A stretch of 46,306 nucleotides of DNA from positions 18,649 to 64,954 of the forward strand of contig JAUNDN010000008.1 of NCBI GenBank assembly GCA_030526045.1, in the 5' to 3' direction. Below, one piece after another: positions 15,762 through 23,991 of the stretch; positions within the stretch are counted from its first letter, which is position 1, and every line of letters begins with the position of its first letter. Under the pieces are notes generated by a model. It saw only the letters and a program-made list of their open reading frames with translations. It had not been told where the DNA came from and searched no databases. The DNA is from Bacillota bacterium. GTDB lineage: Bacteria; Bacillota; Clostridia; Lachnospirales; Lachnospiraceae. The position numbers and the translations under genes were made by a program.

Positions 15762-17114
15762 ATGAAAAAGAAGGTAAACAGAGAATTGCTTCTTAACGGA
15801 AATATGATGAAGGCAATTTTGTCATTGGCAATTCCCGTGGTAATTAACAGTTTTCTGCAGACAATGTATAATCTGACGGATACCTATTGGCTGGGACGTT
15901 TGGGAACAGCTGAGCTTGCAGCTATCAATCTGGTAACTCCTGTACAGAATATGGTGATTAACTTCGGATCGGGAATTACGGTGGCAGGGGCGGTGTTGAT
16001 CTCACAATTTTTAGGTGCAAAAGAAGACAAGGAAGCACGAAGCATGGCAAATCAGATATTTGCCTGTGCCATAATCTTTTCATTCTTTTGTACTGCAGCA
16101 GTATTCATGTTTACGCCCCATATTGTGACATGGCTTGGTGCAGATGGGGAAACTCTGCTGAATGCAAAAACATATTTACAGTTGGTAATCCTTGATATGC
16201 CCTTTCTCTACATAGTGAACATATACGCAGCCATCAATCAGGCTCAGGGAGATACCATTCGTCCTATGTTTCTCAATCTGTTTGGTATTACACTGAATAT
16301 GATTCTAGATCCGCTTCTGATGGTTTTAGCTCATCTGGGAGCTGCCGGAGCAGCACTTGCAACTGTTGGAGCAAAAGCAGTTCCGGCAGCGATTGCTCTG
16401 ATTTTGCTCAGTAGAAAAGAAAAGGATGTTTATCTTGATTTAAGGAGACTGAAATTTGAAAGAGAGAAATTAAAGAGCATTCTGGTGATCGGACTTCCGA
16501 CTGCGATCGGCGGAAGCACCATGCAATTTGGCTTTCTGTTAATGAGCAGAAATGTTTTTCGTTACGGAACACAGGCTATGGCAGCATATGGTATCGGCAA
16601 CAAGGTAAACGGACTGATTACACTACCTTCTAATGGGATAGGTTCTGCTGTTGCGACAATCGTAGGACAGAATGTAGGGGCAAAACAGTATGAGAGAGCA
16701 CAGCAGGGATACAAGCTTTCAGCCGGAATCAGTGTGGTCTTTCTCTTTGTGGGAGGAATGATTCTTTCAAGGATGCCCATCTCCACAGCAATTGTAAGTT
16801 TTTTTTCGGATGACGCTGAAGTGATCAGTATGGCTGCAGATTTCTTGAGTATTATGGCATTTTGGTGTTTTACGAATGGTGTTTATAATTCTTCAATGGG
16901 ATTATTTCAGGGAAGTGGGCATACAGAAGTGACAATGATCATTGATGCATCAAGACTTTGGATTTTTCGTTTTGCAACTTTATATGTTTGTGAAATCTGG
17001 CTTCGTATGGGCGTAAGAAGTGTTTGGTATTCGGTGGTCATCAGTAACGGAATTTCCGCAGTGCTTCTCTGGATTGTGTATATGACCGGATATTGGAAAA
17101 AAAAGAGGGTATAG
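15762..17114 (+). CDS. MATE-family multidrug/metabolite exporter
   Basis: About twelve hydrophobic helices in two halves and the opening pattern NMMKAILSLAIPVVINSFLQ followed by YNLTDTYWLGRLG are typical of the MATE family, which exports cationic drugs or metabolites in exchange for sodium or protons. The ATG at 15762 gives 450 residues, the usual family length; an in-frame ATG nine codons earlier lacks a good ribosome binding site. It is 38 bp after the ankyrin-GH43 gene and ends 1 bp before a strong terminator, so it closes this transcription unit. Why an exporter sits in a sugar operon is not clear; relief of sugar or aromatic-ester by-products is one guess. Confidence 0.88.
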   Translation: MKKKVNRELLLNGNMMKAILSLAIPVVINSFLQTMYNLTDTYWLGRLGTAELAAINLVTPVQNMVINFGSGITVAGAVLISQFLGAKEDKEARSMANQIFACAIIFSFFCTAAVFMFTPHIVTWLGADGETLLNAKTYLQLVILDMPFLYIVNIYAAINQAQGDTIRPMFLNLFGITLNMILDPLLMVLAHLGAAGAALATVGAKAVPAAIALILLSRKEKDVYLDLRRLKFEREKLKSILVIGLPTAIGGSTMQFGFLLMSRNVFRYGTQAMAAYGIGNKVNGLITLPSNGIGSAVATIVGQNVGAKQYERAQQGYKLSAGISVVFLFVGGMILSRMPISTAIVSFFSDDAEVISMAADFLSIMAFWCFTNGVYNSSMGLFQGSGHTEVTMIIDASRLWIFRFATLYVCEIWLRMGVRSVWYSVVISNGISAVLLWIVYMTGYWKKKRV

Positions 17115-17158
17115 AAAATCCTCTGTGGACATATGAAAAAGAGTCCACAGAGGATTTT
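17115..17158. terminator. Bidirectional intrinsic terminator between the MATE gene and uxaC
   Basis: A perfect 16-bp stem (17115-17130 with 17143-17158) with a 12-base loop. It is followed by T residues on the + strand and, read from the other side, by a T run on the minus strand, so it can end both convergent genes. Confidence 0.85.
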
Positions 17159-17171
17159 TTGATAATCTGTA

Positions 17172-18587
17172 TTATATCTCTTTTAAATTGAAACCGAAAT
17201 ATTTAACAGCATTGTTGTAAGATATTTCTTTTACGATTTCGGACAGTGTATCCATATCTGCGGGAAATTCACCATTCTCGACCATATCACCGATCAGATC
17301 ACAAAGGATTCGACGGAAATATTCATGTCTTGTATAAGACAAAAAGCTTCTGGAGTCAGTCAGCATTCCAACGAAGCCGGAAAGATTTCCGAGATTTGCC
17401 AGGGAAAGCATCTGATTTTTCATGCCGATTTTGTGGTCATTGAACCACCATGCACTTCCCTGCTGAATCTTTGCAACAGCAGTGCTGTCCTGGAAGCAGC
17501 CAAGAATGGTGCCGATTGCTTCATTGTCGTTGGGGTTCAGACTATAGATGATTGTTTTCGGAAGCGTATCATTCTGAATAAGGGCATTCAGGAAATCTGC
17601 CATTTGAGCAGAAGGCGCATAATTATTAATACAGTCATAACCGGTATCGGGCCCAAGTTTTTCAAACATTTGCTTATTGTTATCACGCTTGCAGCCGTAA
17701 TGTAATTGCATCACCCAGTTACGTCTGCTGTATTCTCCACCGACAAACAACATAAATGCTGTTTTGAATTTTAATTCTTCTTCACGGGTTACAGGCTTAC
17801 CTGATAAACGACTTTCAAAAATATGTTCAATTTCTTCATCGGAAGCAGGGACATACATAACATATTCCAGTGCGTGATCTGATACGCTGCATCCCATGGA
17901 AGCAAAAAAGTCCATACGGTTCTTTAAGGCTTCCTTTAGAGCAGAAAAGCTGTTTATTTTGATGCCACTGACATTAGAGAGCGTATTCAGATAGTCAGGA
18001 TAATCCGGCTTTTCGACGTTCATTGCCTTGTCGGGACGCCATGCAGGCAGAACCTGAACCTCAAAGGTGTCGTCTGCAGCGATGGCATCATGCCATTCAA
18101 GAGAGTCTATCGGATCATCTGTGGTACAGATTAAAGTAACATTTGATTGTCTGATCAGGTTGCGTACACTCATGGAAGTCTGGGATAGCTTTTCGTTACA
18201 AAGATTCCAAACCTCCTCAGCTGTATTTTTGTTTAGGGTTCCGTGATAACCAAAATATCTTTGGAGCTCTAAATGACTCCAGTGATAGAGTGGATTACCG
18301 ATTGCTTTGCCCAGAACCTCAGCCCATTTTAAGAATTTTTCCTTATCGGATGCATCACCGGTAATAAAGTGTTCGTCTACACCACAAGAGCGCATAAAAC
18401 GCCATTTATAGTGATCGCCGCCAAGCCATACCTGAGTAATGTTGTCAAATTTTCGATCCTGCGCAATTTCCTTTGGATTGATATGACAATGATAATCCAG
18501 TACGGGCGTTCTCTCAGCGTAATCGTGAAAAAGACGCTGGGCAGTGGGGGTGGATAAAAGGAAATTTTCATCCATAAATGGTTTCAT
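17172..18587 (-). CDS. uxaC: Glucuronate/galacturonate isomerase UxaC
   Basis: It converts D-galacturonate to D-tagaturonate (and glucuronate to fructuronate), the first step of the isomerase pathway. The 471-residue length is normal for the family. The N-terminus MKPFMDENFLLSTPTAQRLF and the metal-binding DYHCHINP motif (H33, H35) are characteristic. The start follows AGGAGGT. It lies 19 bp after the lacI-type gene on the same strand and is probably transcribed with it, opposite to uxaB-uxaA. The product is cytoplasmic. Confidence 0.95.
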   Translation of the reverse strand: MKPFMDENFLLSTPTAQRLFHDYAERTPVLDYHCHINPKEIAQDRKFDNITQVWLGGDHYKWRFMRSCGVDEHFITGDASDKEKFLKWAEVLGKAIGNPLYHWSHLELQRYFGYHGTLNKNTAEEVWNLCNEKLSQTSMSVRNLIRQSNVTLICTTDDPIDSLEWHDAIAADDTFEVQVLPAWRPDKAMNVEKPDYPDYLNTLSNVSGIKINSFSALKEALKNRMDFFASMGCSVSDHALEYVMYVPASDEEIEHIFESRLSGKPVTREEELKFKTAFMLFVGGEYSRRNWVMQLHYGCKRDNNKQMFEKLGPDTGYDCINNYAPSAQMADFLNALIQNDTLPKTIIYSLNPNDNEAIGTILGCFQDSTAVAKIQQGSAWWFNDHKIGMKNQMLSLANLGNLSGFVGMLTDSRSFLSYTRHEYFRRILCDLIGDMVENGEFPADMDTLSEIVKEISYNNAVKYFGFNLKEI

Positions 18588-18606
18588 TGGTAAGTACCTC
18601 CTGAAA

Positions 18607-19620
18607 TTATTTTAATTTTGTTGTTGCCTTGTGAACCAGTTCGCCGGAGAAAATAGTTTTTTGCGGCATTTCTTCTCCGTTTAACGTTCCGATACAGGTT
18701 TTGACCAACTGAGAACAAAGCGTTTCCAGATGGTTATCGATAGATGTGATTTCCGGATCACTACAGGTAGTGAGAAGGGAATTGTTATATCCGATGACAG
18801 ATAGGTCATCCGGAATGGAACGATGATGAAGCTTGGCGTATTTCACAGCTCCGGTTGCCAGCATATCGTCGGATGCAAGAACCGCATGAAATTCTAATCC
18901 TTTTTTGTGAAGCTCTGTAAGAAGCTTGCATACACCATCGATATCCTCATGACTTCCACTAAAATACTGTTGGAACTGCTTGTTGATCGGAATATCCTTC
19001 ATGAGATAAGCGGATTGATATCCGGTCAACTTCTTAATGCCACTGTAGGAAGTGGAATTATATAGATATAAAATGTCATGAATGCCATGATCCAGTAGGG
19101 AAAGAGTAACCTCCTGTGTGGCCTTAAAATCATCACACATGGTGCAGTATACACCGGGACAATCCAAATCCGCATTCAGAAGCATGATGGGTACCTGTGC
19201 GGCAGCGTCACGTATGTATTCATTATCACCGGACTGAGACTCGATAAAATTGGAGCCTACCATAATTACAGCATCTACCCGTTGGTCAAGAAGCATGGCA
19301 AGGGATGCTTTTTTGTCTTCCAACTGATATCCGGTACATCCAAGGATCGTGTGATATCCACCACCTCGCAGATTCTTTTCGATGTAGTAAACTGCCTTGG
19401 CAAGATACAGATCGGAGCAGTCAGCGCATAGAATACCAACCGTGTTCATGGAATTTAATCCCAGTCCCCGTGCGAAAGCATTGGGCGTATAGCCGCATTG
19501 CTCTATAACATCCAATACCTTTTTGCGTGTTTTGGGCTTTACATTGGCGCTTCCGTTCAGCACTCTTGAAACGGTAGCAATGGAAACACCGGCTTGCTTG
19601 GAAATATCATATATCGTCAA
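18607..19620 (-). CDS. LacI-family transcriptional regulator of the pectin/galacturonate locus
   Basis: The 337-residue protein has an N-terminal helix-turn-helix (TIYDISKQAGVSIATVSRVLNG) followed by the hinge and a periplasmic-binding-protein-like effector domain. I place the start at a TTG at 19620 (minus strand), 9 bases after AAAGGAG. A longer frame from 19809 would add 63 residues of non-conserved sequence and run through the divergent promoter region. The TTG start suggests low expression. It is 19 bp before uxaC and divergent from uxaB. Its own leader holds an operator (19656-19669), so it is likely autoregulated. The effector is probably a pathway intermediate such as a uronate or KDG; this is inference. 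Confidence 0.88.
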   Translation of the reverse strand: MTIYDISKQAGVSIATVSRVLNGSANVKPKTRKKVLDVIEQCGYTPNAFARGLGLNSMNTVGILCADCSDLYLAKAVYYIEKNLRGGGYHTILGCTGYQLEDKKASLAMLLDQRVDAVIMVGSNFIESQSGDNEYIRDAAAQVPIMLLNADLDCPGVYCTMCDDFKATQEVTLSLLDHGIHDILYLYNSTSYSGIKKLTGYQSAYLMKDIPINKQFQQYFSGSHEDIDGVCKLLTELHKKGLEFHAVLASDDMLATGAVKYAKLHHRSIPDDLSVIGYNNSLLTTCSDPEITSIDNHLETLCSQLVKTCIGTLNGEEMPQKTIFSGELVHKATTKLK

Positions 19621-19655
19621 TGTATTATACTCCTTTTCGAATTTTGTAAAAAAAT

Positions 19656-19669
19656 TGTAACCATTTACA
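19656..19669. promoter_or_regulatory. LacI/CcpA-type operator, copy 3 (regulator leader)
   Basis: TGTAACCATTTACA keeps the outer TGTAA and TTACA half-sites. It lies downstream of the predicted minus-strand start point and 36 bases before the regulator's TTG codon, a position fit for autorepression. Confidence 0.6.
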
Positions 19670-19683
19670 TAAAAACTAAATTG

Positions 19684-19712
19684 ATTATACAATATTAACA
19701 TTTTAATTACAA
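19684..19712 (-). promoter_or_regulatory. Promoter of the lacI-uxaC unit
   Basis: Read on the minus strand: TTGTAA (19707-19712), 17-bp spacer, TATAAT (19684-19689). The -10 box is perfect and the -35 box weak. Confidence 0.6.
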
Positions 19713-19765
19713 TATTATTTCTGAAAAATGTTTTCGGAAATAGTGTATATTTAGTAAAAACATTA

Positions 19766-19794
19766 TTGACTTCTCTTTTAGCACGTTGTAAAAT
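19766..19794 (+). promoter_or_regulatory. Promoter of the uxaB-uxaA unit
   Basis: TTGACT (19766-19771), 17-bp spacer, TAAAAT (19789-19794). The expected start point is at about 19801, at the first base of the operator that follows. Confidence 0.75.
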
Positions 19795-19800
19795 TGAAAA

Positions 19801-19814
19801 TGTAAGCACTTACA
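19801..19814. promoter_or_regulatory. LacI/CcpA-type operator, copy 4 (uxaB start point)
   Basis: TGTAAGCACTTACA, identical over 14 bp to the site before pta at 28883-28896. It covers about +1 to +14 of the uxaB transcript, a classic repressor position. Confidence 0.75.
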
Positions 19815-19869
19815 CAAATGTGCTTAAAATTCAATCAGAATAAATTATGAAAGAACAGGAGAAGCAACT

Positions 19870-21336
19870 ATGGAATTGTTATCAAGAAGTAAAACCGGCA
19901 AGAAGGAAAGACCGATCAAGGTTCTTCAATTTGGAGAGGGCAATTTCCTGAGAGGATTTGTTGACTATATGATCGATATCGCAAATGAGAAGGGCGAGTT
20001 TAACGGAGATATTGTTCTGGTTAAGCCAATCGAATTTGGAACGCTTGATCGTTTCCGCACCCAGGAATGCCAGTATACGGTTTCTCTTAGAGGAATTGTG
20101 GATGGGGAACCAACTGTTCTTAACCGAATCGTTACAAGTGTTGCAGATGTAGTAGCTGCTCATGAAGAGTACGAAAGATACAGCAGCTATGCAAAGCTTG
20201 ATACCTTGAGATATATTGTTTCCAACACAACGGAAGCCGGAATTGTTTACGATGAGAGTGATAAGCTGGAAATGAATCCGCCTAAGAGCTTTCCGGCAAA
20301 GCTGGCGAAATTTCTTTATGATAGATATCAGTATTTTAATGGGGCAATGGACAAAGGTCTTGTGATGCTGCCCGTAGAATTGATTGATGATAACGGCATT
20401 CACCTGAAAGAATGTGTATTGAAGCAGGCTGATAACTGGAATCTTGAGGATGGCTTTAAGAAATGGGTGAATGAAGCCTGTATATTCACCTCTACCTTGG
20501 TCGACAGAATCATTACCGGCTATCCGAGAGAAGAGGATGCAAAGCTTTGGGAAGAATGGGGCTATCGGGATGAACTAATCGTGACAGGGGAACCTTTTGC
20601 ACTTTGGGTAATTGAAAGTGAGAAGGATATCAGAGAAGAATTCCCGCTTGACAAAGCAGGCCTTCCTGTTATTTTTACCGACAATCAGAAACCATACAAG
20701 CAGAGAAAGGTTCGTATTTTAAATGGTGCTCATACATCATTTGTGCTTGCGTCCTATCTGGCCGGTAATGATACGGTACTGGAATCCATGAAGGATGAAC
20801 TGGTATATCAATTTATGCGCAACACTATTTTTGATGAAGTAATTCCTACCTTGACATTGCCGGAAAAAGATCTGGTTGATTTTGCTGAAGCTGTCACCAC
20901 TAGATTCAATAATCCATATGTGAAGCATGCGTTACTTTCTATTTCCCTGAATTCTGTCTCCAAATGGAGAGCAAGATGTATGCCGAGCTTCCTGGGATAT
21001 GTTGAGAAGAAAGGCAGGCTTCCGAAACATTTAACCTTTTCTCTGGCAGCGCTTATGGCGTTCTATAAGGGTACGGAGATTCGTGACAAGGCACTTATCG
21101 GACATAGAAACGGAGAGGAATATAACATTATGGATGATGCGGCTGTGCTGGAGTTTTTTGCAGCAAACAGTACAAAGCCTTCTAAAGAATTCGCACATGG
21201 CTTCCTTAGCAACTTGGATTTCTTTGGTCAGGATCTGACACAAATTGAGGGACTTGAGGATACGGTTGCAGCATATCTTGATGAAATTGCAGAAAAAGGT
21301 ATGAGAAAGACCATGGAGGATAATTTTCAATCATGA
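19870..21336 (+). CDS. uxaB: Tagaturonate reductase UxaB (altronate oxidoreductase)
   Basis: It reduces D-tagaturonate to D-altronate with NADH, the second step after UxaC. The 488-residue protein has the polyol/mannitol dehydrogenase-type layout: an N-terminal nucleotide-binding start KVLQFGEGNFLRGFVDYMID and the central conserved stretch KQRKVRILNGAHTSFVLASY with the family Lys/Asn/His residues. The start follows AACAGGAGAAG. Its stop overlaps the start of uxaA by 4 bp (ATGA), which implies translational coupling. Confidence 0.95.
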   Translation: MELLSRSKTGKKERPIKVLQFGEGNFLRGFVDYMIDIANEKGEFNGDIVLVKPIEFGTLDRFRTQECQYTVSLRGIVDGEPTVLNRIVTSVADVVAAHEEYERYSSYAKLDTLRYIVSNTTEAGIVYDESDKLEMNPPKSFPAKLAKFLYDRYQYFNGAMDKGLVMLPVELIDDNGIHLKECVLKQADNWNLEDGFKKWVNEACIFTSTLVDRIITGYPREEDAKLWEEWGYRDELIVTGEPFALWVIESEKDIREEFPLDKAGLPVIFTDNQKPYKQRKVRILNGAHTSFVLASYLAGNDTVLESMKDELVYQFMRNTIFDEVIPTLTLPEKDLVDFAEAVTTRFNNPYVKHALLSISLNSVSKWRARCMPSFLGYVEKKGRLPKHLTFSLAALMAFYKGTEIRDKALIGHRNGEEYNIMDDAAVLEFFAANSTKPSKEFAHGFLSNLDFFGQDLTQIEGLEDTVAAYLDEIAEKGMRKTMEDNFQS

Positions 21337-22811
21337 CAATTTTGAAAATACATGAAAATGATAACGTAGCTGTTGCAATCGATACGATCCTCGCGGGAGA
21401 GCAGGTAGAGGCGGGAGGCGAAAAGCTGACTGCACTTCAGGAAATTCCGGCAGGTCATAAGATCGCACTTTGCAACATCGGTGAGGGAGAACCGGTCATC
21501 AAGTATGGCTGCCCAATCGGAAATGCAAAAGAAAACATCAAAAAGGGTGACTGGATACATACCCACAATGTCAAAACAGGTCTGGGCGATTTGCTGAACT
21601 ATACGTATGAGCCTGTGTGTGCCCATAATCCTGAGGGAAAGGACGTTTTTTTTCAAGGCTTTGAGCGCAAAGACGGTAAAGTTGGTGTAAGAAATGAAAT
21701 CTGGGTGATACCTACGGTTGGCTGTGTGAATAATGTAGCCGGTGCGATTTCGAGGGCTGCTAATGCTTATGTAAAAGGAAGCGTGGAGGAAGTGATCTCC
21801 TTTCCACATCCATATGGCTGTTCCCAGATGGGAGATGATCAGGAGCACACAAGAACAATACTCGCTGATCTTATCAACCACCCCAATGCCGGCGGCGTAC
21901 TGGTTCTTGGACTCGGCTGTGAAAACAGTAATATTGATGTTTTAAAGTCCTATATTGGCAGTTATGATGAAAACAGAGTAAAATTTCTGGTCTGCCAGGA
22001 ATCAGAAGATGAAATTGCAGAGGGCGTTAAACTTGTAAGGGAACTGATTGAGTATGCAGCACCTATGAAAAGAGTCCCTGTCAGTGCATCAAAGCTGATC
22101 GTTGGCTTAAAATGTGGCGGTAGTGACGGCTTTTCCGGCATTACAGCAAATCCGCTCGTCGGTAAGTTTTCAGATCTGCTGATCGGAGCAGGTGGAACCA
22201 CGATTTTAACGGAAGTGCCGGAAATGTTCGGAGCAGAAACACTCTTAATGAACCGATGTGAAAATGAAGCGCTATTTGATAAGACAGTGACACTGATCAA
22301 TGACTTTAAGAATTATTTTAAGAGTCATAATCAGACGATCTATGAGAATCCATCTCCCGGTAATAAAAAGGGTGGTATTTCTACGTTGGAAGATAAATCA
22401 CTTGGCTGTACTCAGAAATCAGGCAGCGCACCTGTAAGAGGTGTTCTTCATTACGGAGAGACGGTAAAGACGACAGGACTTAATCTGCTGAGTGCACCGG
22501 GCAATGATCTTGTGGCGGCAACTGCGCTGGCAGCAAGCGGAGCACAGATTGTTTTGTTTACCACAGGCAGGGGGACTCCTTTTGCCTCACCGGTACCAAC
22601 CATGAAGATTTCCAGCAATTCGGGACTTGCAGAACGCAAATCTAACTGGATCGATTTTAATGCAGGAGTACTGGTAGAAGGGGAAGCAATAGACAAGACG
22701 GCAAAGGAACTGTTTGATTTCGTGATGGAAATTGCATCGGGCAAAAAAGTTTGCAGTGAGAAGGCCGGTTTCCATGACATGGCGATTTTCAAGCAGGGTG
22801 TAACCCTATAA
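21333..22811 (+). CDS. uxaA: Altronate dehydratase UxaA
   Basis: It dehydrates D-altronate to 2-keto-3-deoxygluconate (KDG), using iron or manganese. The 492 residues show an N-terminal SAF-like domain of about 90 residues, then the main UxaA domain with the conserved VGVRNEIWVIPTVGCVNNVA, HPYGCSQMGDD and GLKCGGSDGFSGITANPLVG blocks, whose Cys and Asp residues fit metal binding. It starts inside the last codons of uxaB (ATGA overlap). The KDG it makes needs kinase and aldolase genes that are not in this window. Confidence 0.95.
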   Translation: MTILKIHENDNVAVAIDTILAGEQVEAGGEKLTALQEIPAGHKIALCNIGEGEPVIKYGCPIGNAKENIKKGDWIHTHNVKTGLGDLLNYTYEPVCAHNPEGKDVFFQGFERKDGKVGVRNEIWVIPTVGCVNNVAGAISRAANAYVKGSVEEVISFPHPYGCSQMGDDQEHTRTILADLINHPNAGGVLVLGLGCENSNIDVLKSYIGSYDENRVKFLVCQESEDEIAEGVKLVRELIEYAAPMKRVPVSASKLIVGLKCGGSDGFSGITANPLVGKFSDLLIGAGGTTILTEVPEMFGAETLLMNRCENEALFDKTVTLINDFKNYFKSHNQTIYENPSPGNKKGGISTLEDKSLGCTQKSGSAPVRGVLHYGETVKTTGLNLLSAPGNDLVAATALAASGAQIVLFTTGRGTPFASPVPTMKISSNSGLAERKSNWIDFNAGVLVEGEAIDKTAKELFDFVMEIASGKKVCSEKAGFHDMAIFKQGVTL

Positions 22812-22836
22812 ATGTGGAAAGGATCAATAAATAGCT

Positions 22837-23940
22837 ATGAAAGCAGAAAATTATATCAGAAAATATTTGACTGAATATCACAACTATAAGGAATACTGGA
22901 ATTATGAGGATGGCTGTGTCCTGATCGGAGCAAAACAGCTTTATGAAGCCACAGGAGAGGAATGGTACTTTACATTCATCGAAAACTACTTAAAGCATTT
23001 TGTTATGAATGACGGGACAATTGCTCATTATCAGACTGATAAATTTAATATTGACAGCATCAATTCCGGGAAAATCCTGTTTTTCATGTATGAAAAAACT
23101 GGAGAGGAAAAGTATCGTAAAGCAATTGAGTTTGTGATGGATCAACTCAGAAGCCATCCGAGATGTAAATGTGGGAACTTTTTCCATAAGCAGATATATC
23201 CGAATCAGATCTGGCTTGACGGTCTTTACATGGCACAGCCTTTTTATATGGAATATGAAACAAAGTTTGATAAGAAGGAACAATATAACGATATTATCAA
23301 TCAGTTTGAAAATGTGCAGAAATACCTGTATGATAAAGATAAGGGACTTTGCTATCATGCCTGTGACGTGGAAAAGGTACAGTCTTGGGCTAATAAGGAA
23401 ACTGGCTGTTCTGCCAATTTCTGGCTTCGCAGTATGGGCTGGTACATGATGGCACTCGTTGATACCATGGATGCCATGAGCATAGAAATCTACGAACAGT
23501 ATCGAAAGCTTCAGGATATTTTTAAGCTGATGTTGAAGGGAATTCTCCGCTATCAGGATGAAGAGACCGGATTGTTTTATCAGGTTATTGACAGAAGTGA
23601 TGTGGAAGGTAATTATCTTGAATCATCAGGAAGCGCTATGATAGGATATGCGATTATGAAGGCTTGCAGAATGGGAATCCTACTGAAAGAAAAGTATGAA
23701 CCTATCGGAACGGGTATTCTTGAAAGCATGATTGAAAATAAGCTTCAAGAAAAAGACGGCTCCCTGCATCTTACGGGTATTTGCGAGGTGGCAGGTCTTG
23801 GACCTGAAAACAAGCCGGAGAGGGACGGAAGTGTTGCTTATTATCTTTCCGAAAAGATCGTGGATGATGATCCCAAGGGCGTTGGACCTTTTATGATGGC
23901 TTACTCACAATATTTAAAGCTCAAAAAAGAAATACAGTAA
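22837..23940 (+). CDS. Unsaturated rhamnogalacturonyl hydrolase (GH105, YteR-like)
   Basis: It is predicted to remove the unsaturated galacturonyl (or related uronyl) residue left by pectate or rhamnogalacturonan lyases at the non-reducing end of oligosaccharides. The (alpha/alpha)6-barrel length of 367 residues is normal. The catalytic Asp is D128 in QIWLDGLYMAQPF, the YteR signature, and the late SSGSAMIGYAIMKA stretch is also typical. No signal peptide, so it works on imported unsaturated oligomers. It is 25 bp after uxaA and followed by a hairpin before GH28. Confidence 0.92.
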   Translation: MKAENYIRKYLTEYHNYKEYWNYEDGCVLIGAKQLYEATGEEWYFTFIENYLKHFVMNDGTIAHYQTDKFNIDSINSGKILFFMYEKTGEEKYRKAIEFVMDQLRSHPRCKCGNFFHKQIYPNQIWLDGLYMAQPFYMEYETKFDKKEQYNDIINQFENVQKYLYDKDKGLCYHACDVEKVQSWANKETGCSANFWLRSMGWYMMALVDTMDAMSIEIYEQYRKLQDIFKLMLKGILRYQDEETGLFYQVIDRSDVEGNYLESSGSAMIGYAIMKACRMGILLKEKYEPIGTGILESMIENKLQEKDGSLHLTGICEVAGLGPENKPERDGSVAYYLSEKIVDDDPKGVGPFMMAYSQYLKLKKEIQ

Positions 23941-23946
23941 AATAAA

Positions 23947-23971
23947 TTTAGAGGGTTCAAAGCCCTCTAAA
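23947..23971 (+). terminator. Hairpin between GH105 and GH28 genes, likely attenuator or processing site
   Basis: TTTAGAGGGT (23947-23956) pairs with GCCCTCTAAA (23962-23971), ten pairs with one G-U, loop TCAAA. It is followed by CTTTT only, so it probably lowers rather than stops transcription of the next genes. Confidence 0.55.
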
Positions 23972-23991
23972 CTTTTATGAGAGGAAACGGT

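Noticed and set aside
19621-19809. 63-residue N-terminal extension of the LacI regulator
   Set aside because: It crosses the divergent promoter region and the helix-turn-helix normally begins at the protein start; a good ribosome binding site precedes the TTG at 19620.
21327-21881. 184-residue minus-strand frame opposite uxaA
   Set aside because: It lies within the well-supported uxaA gene and has no motif or ribosome binding site.
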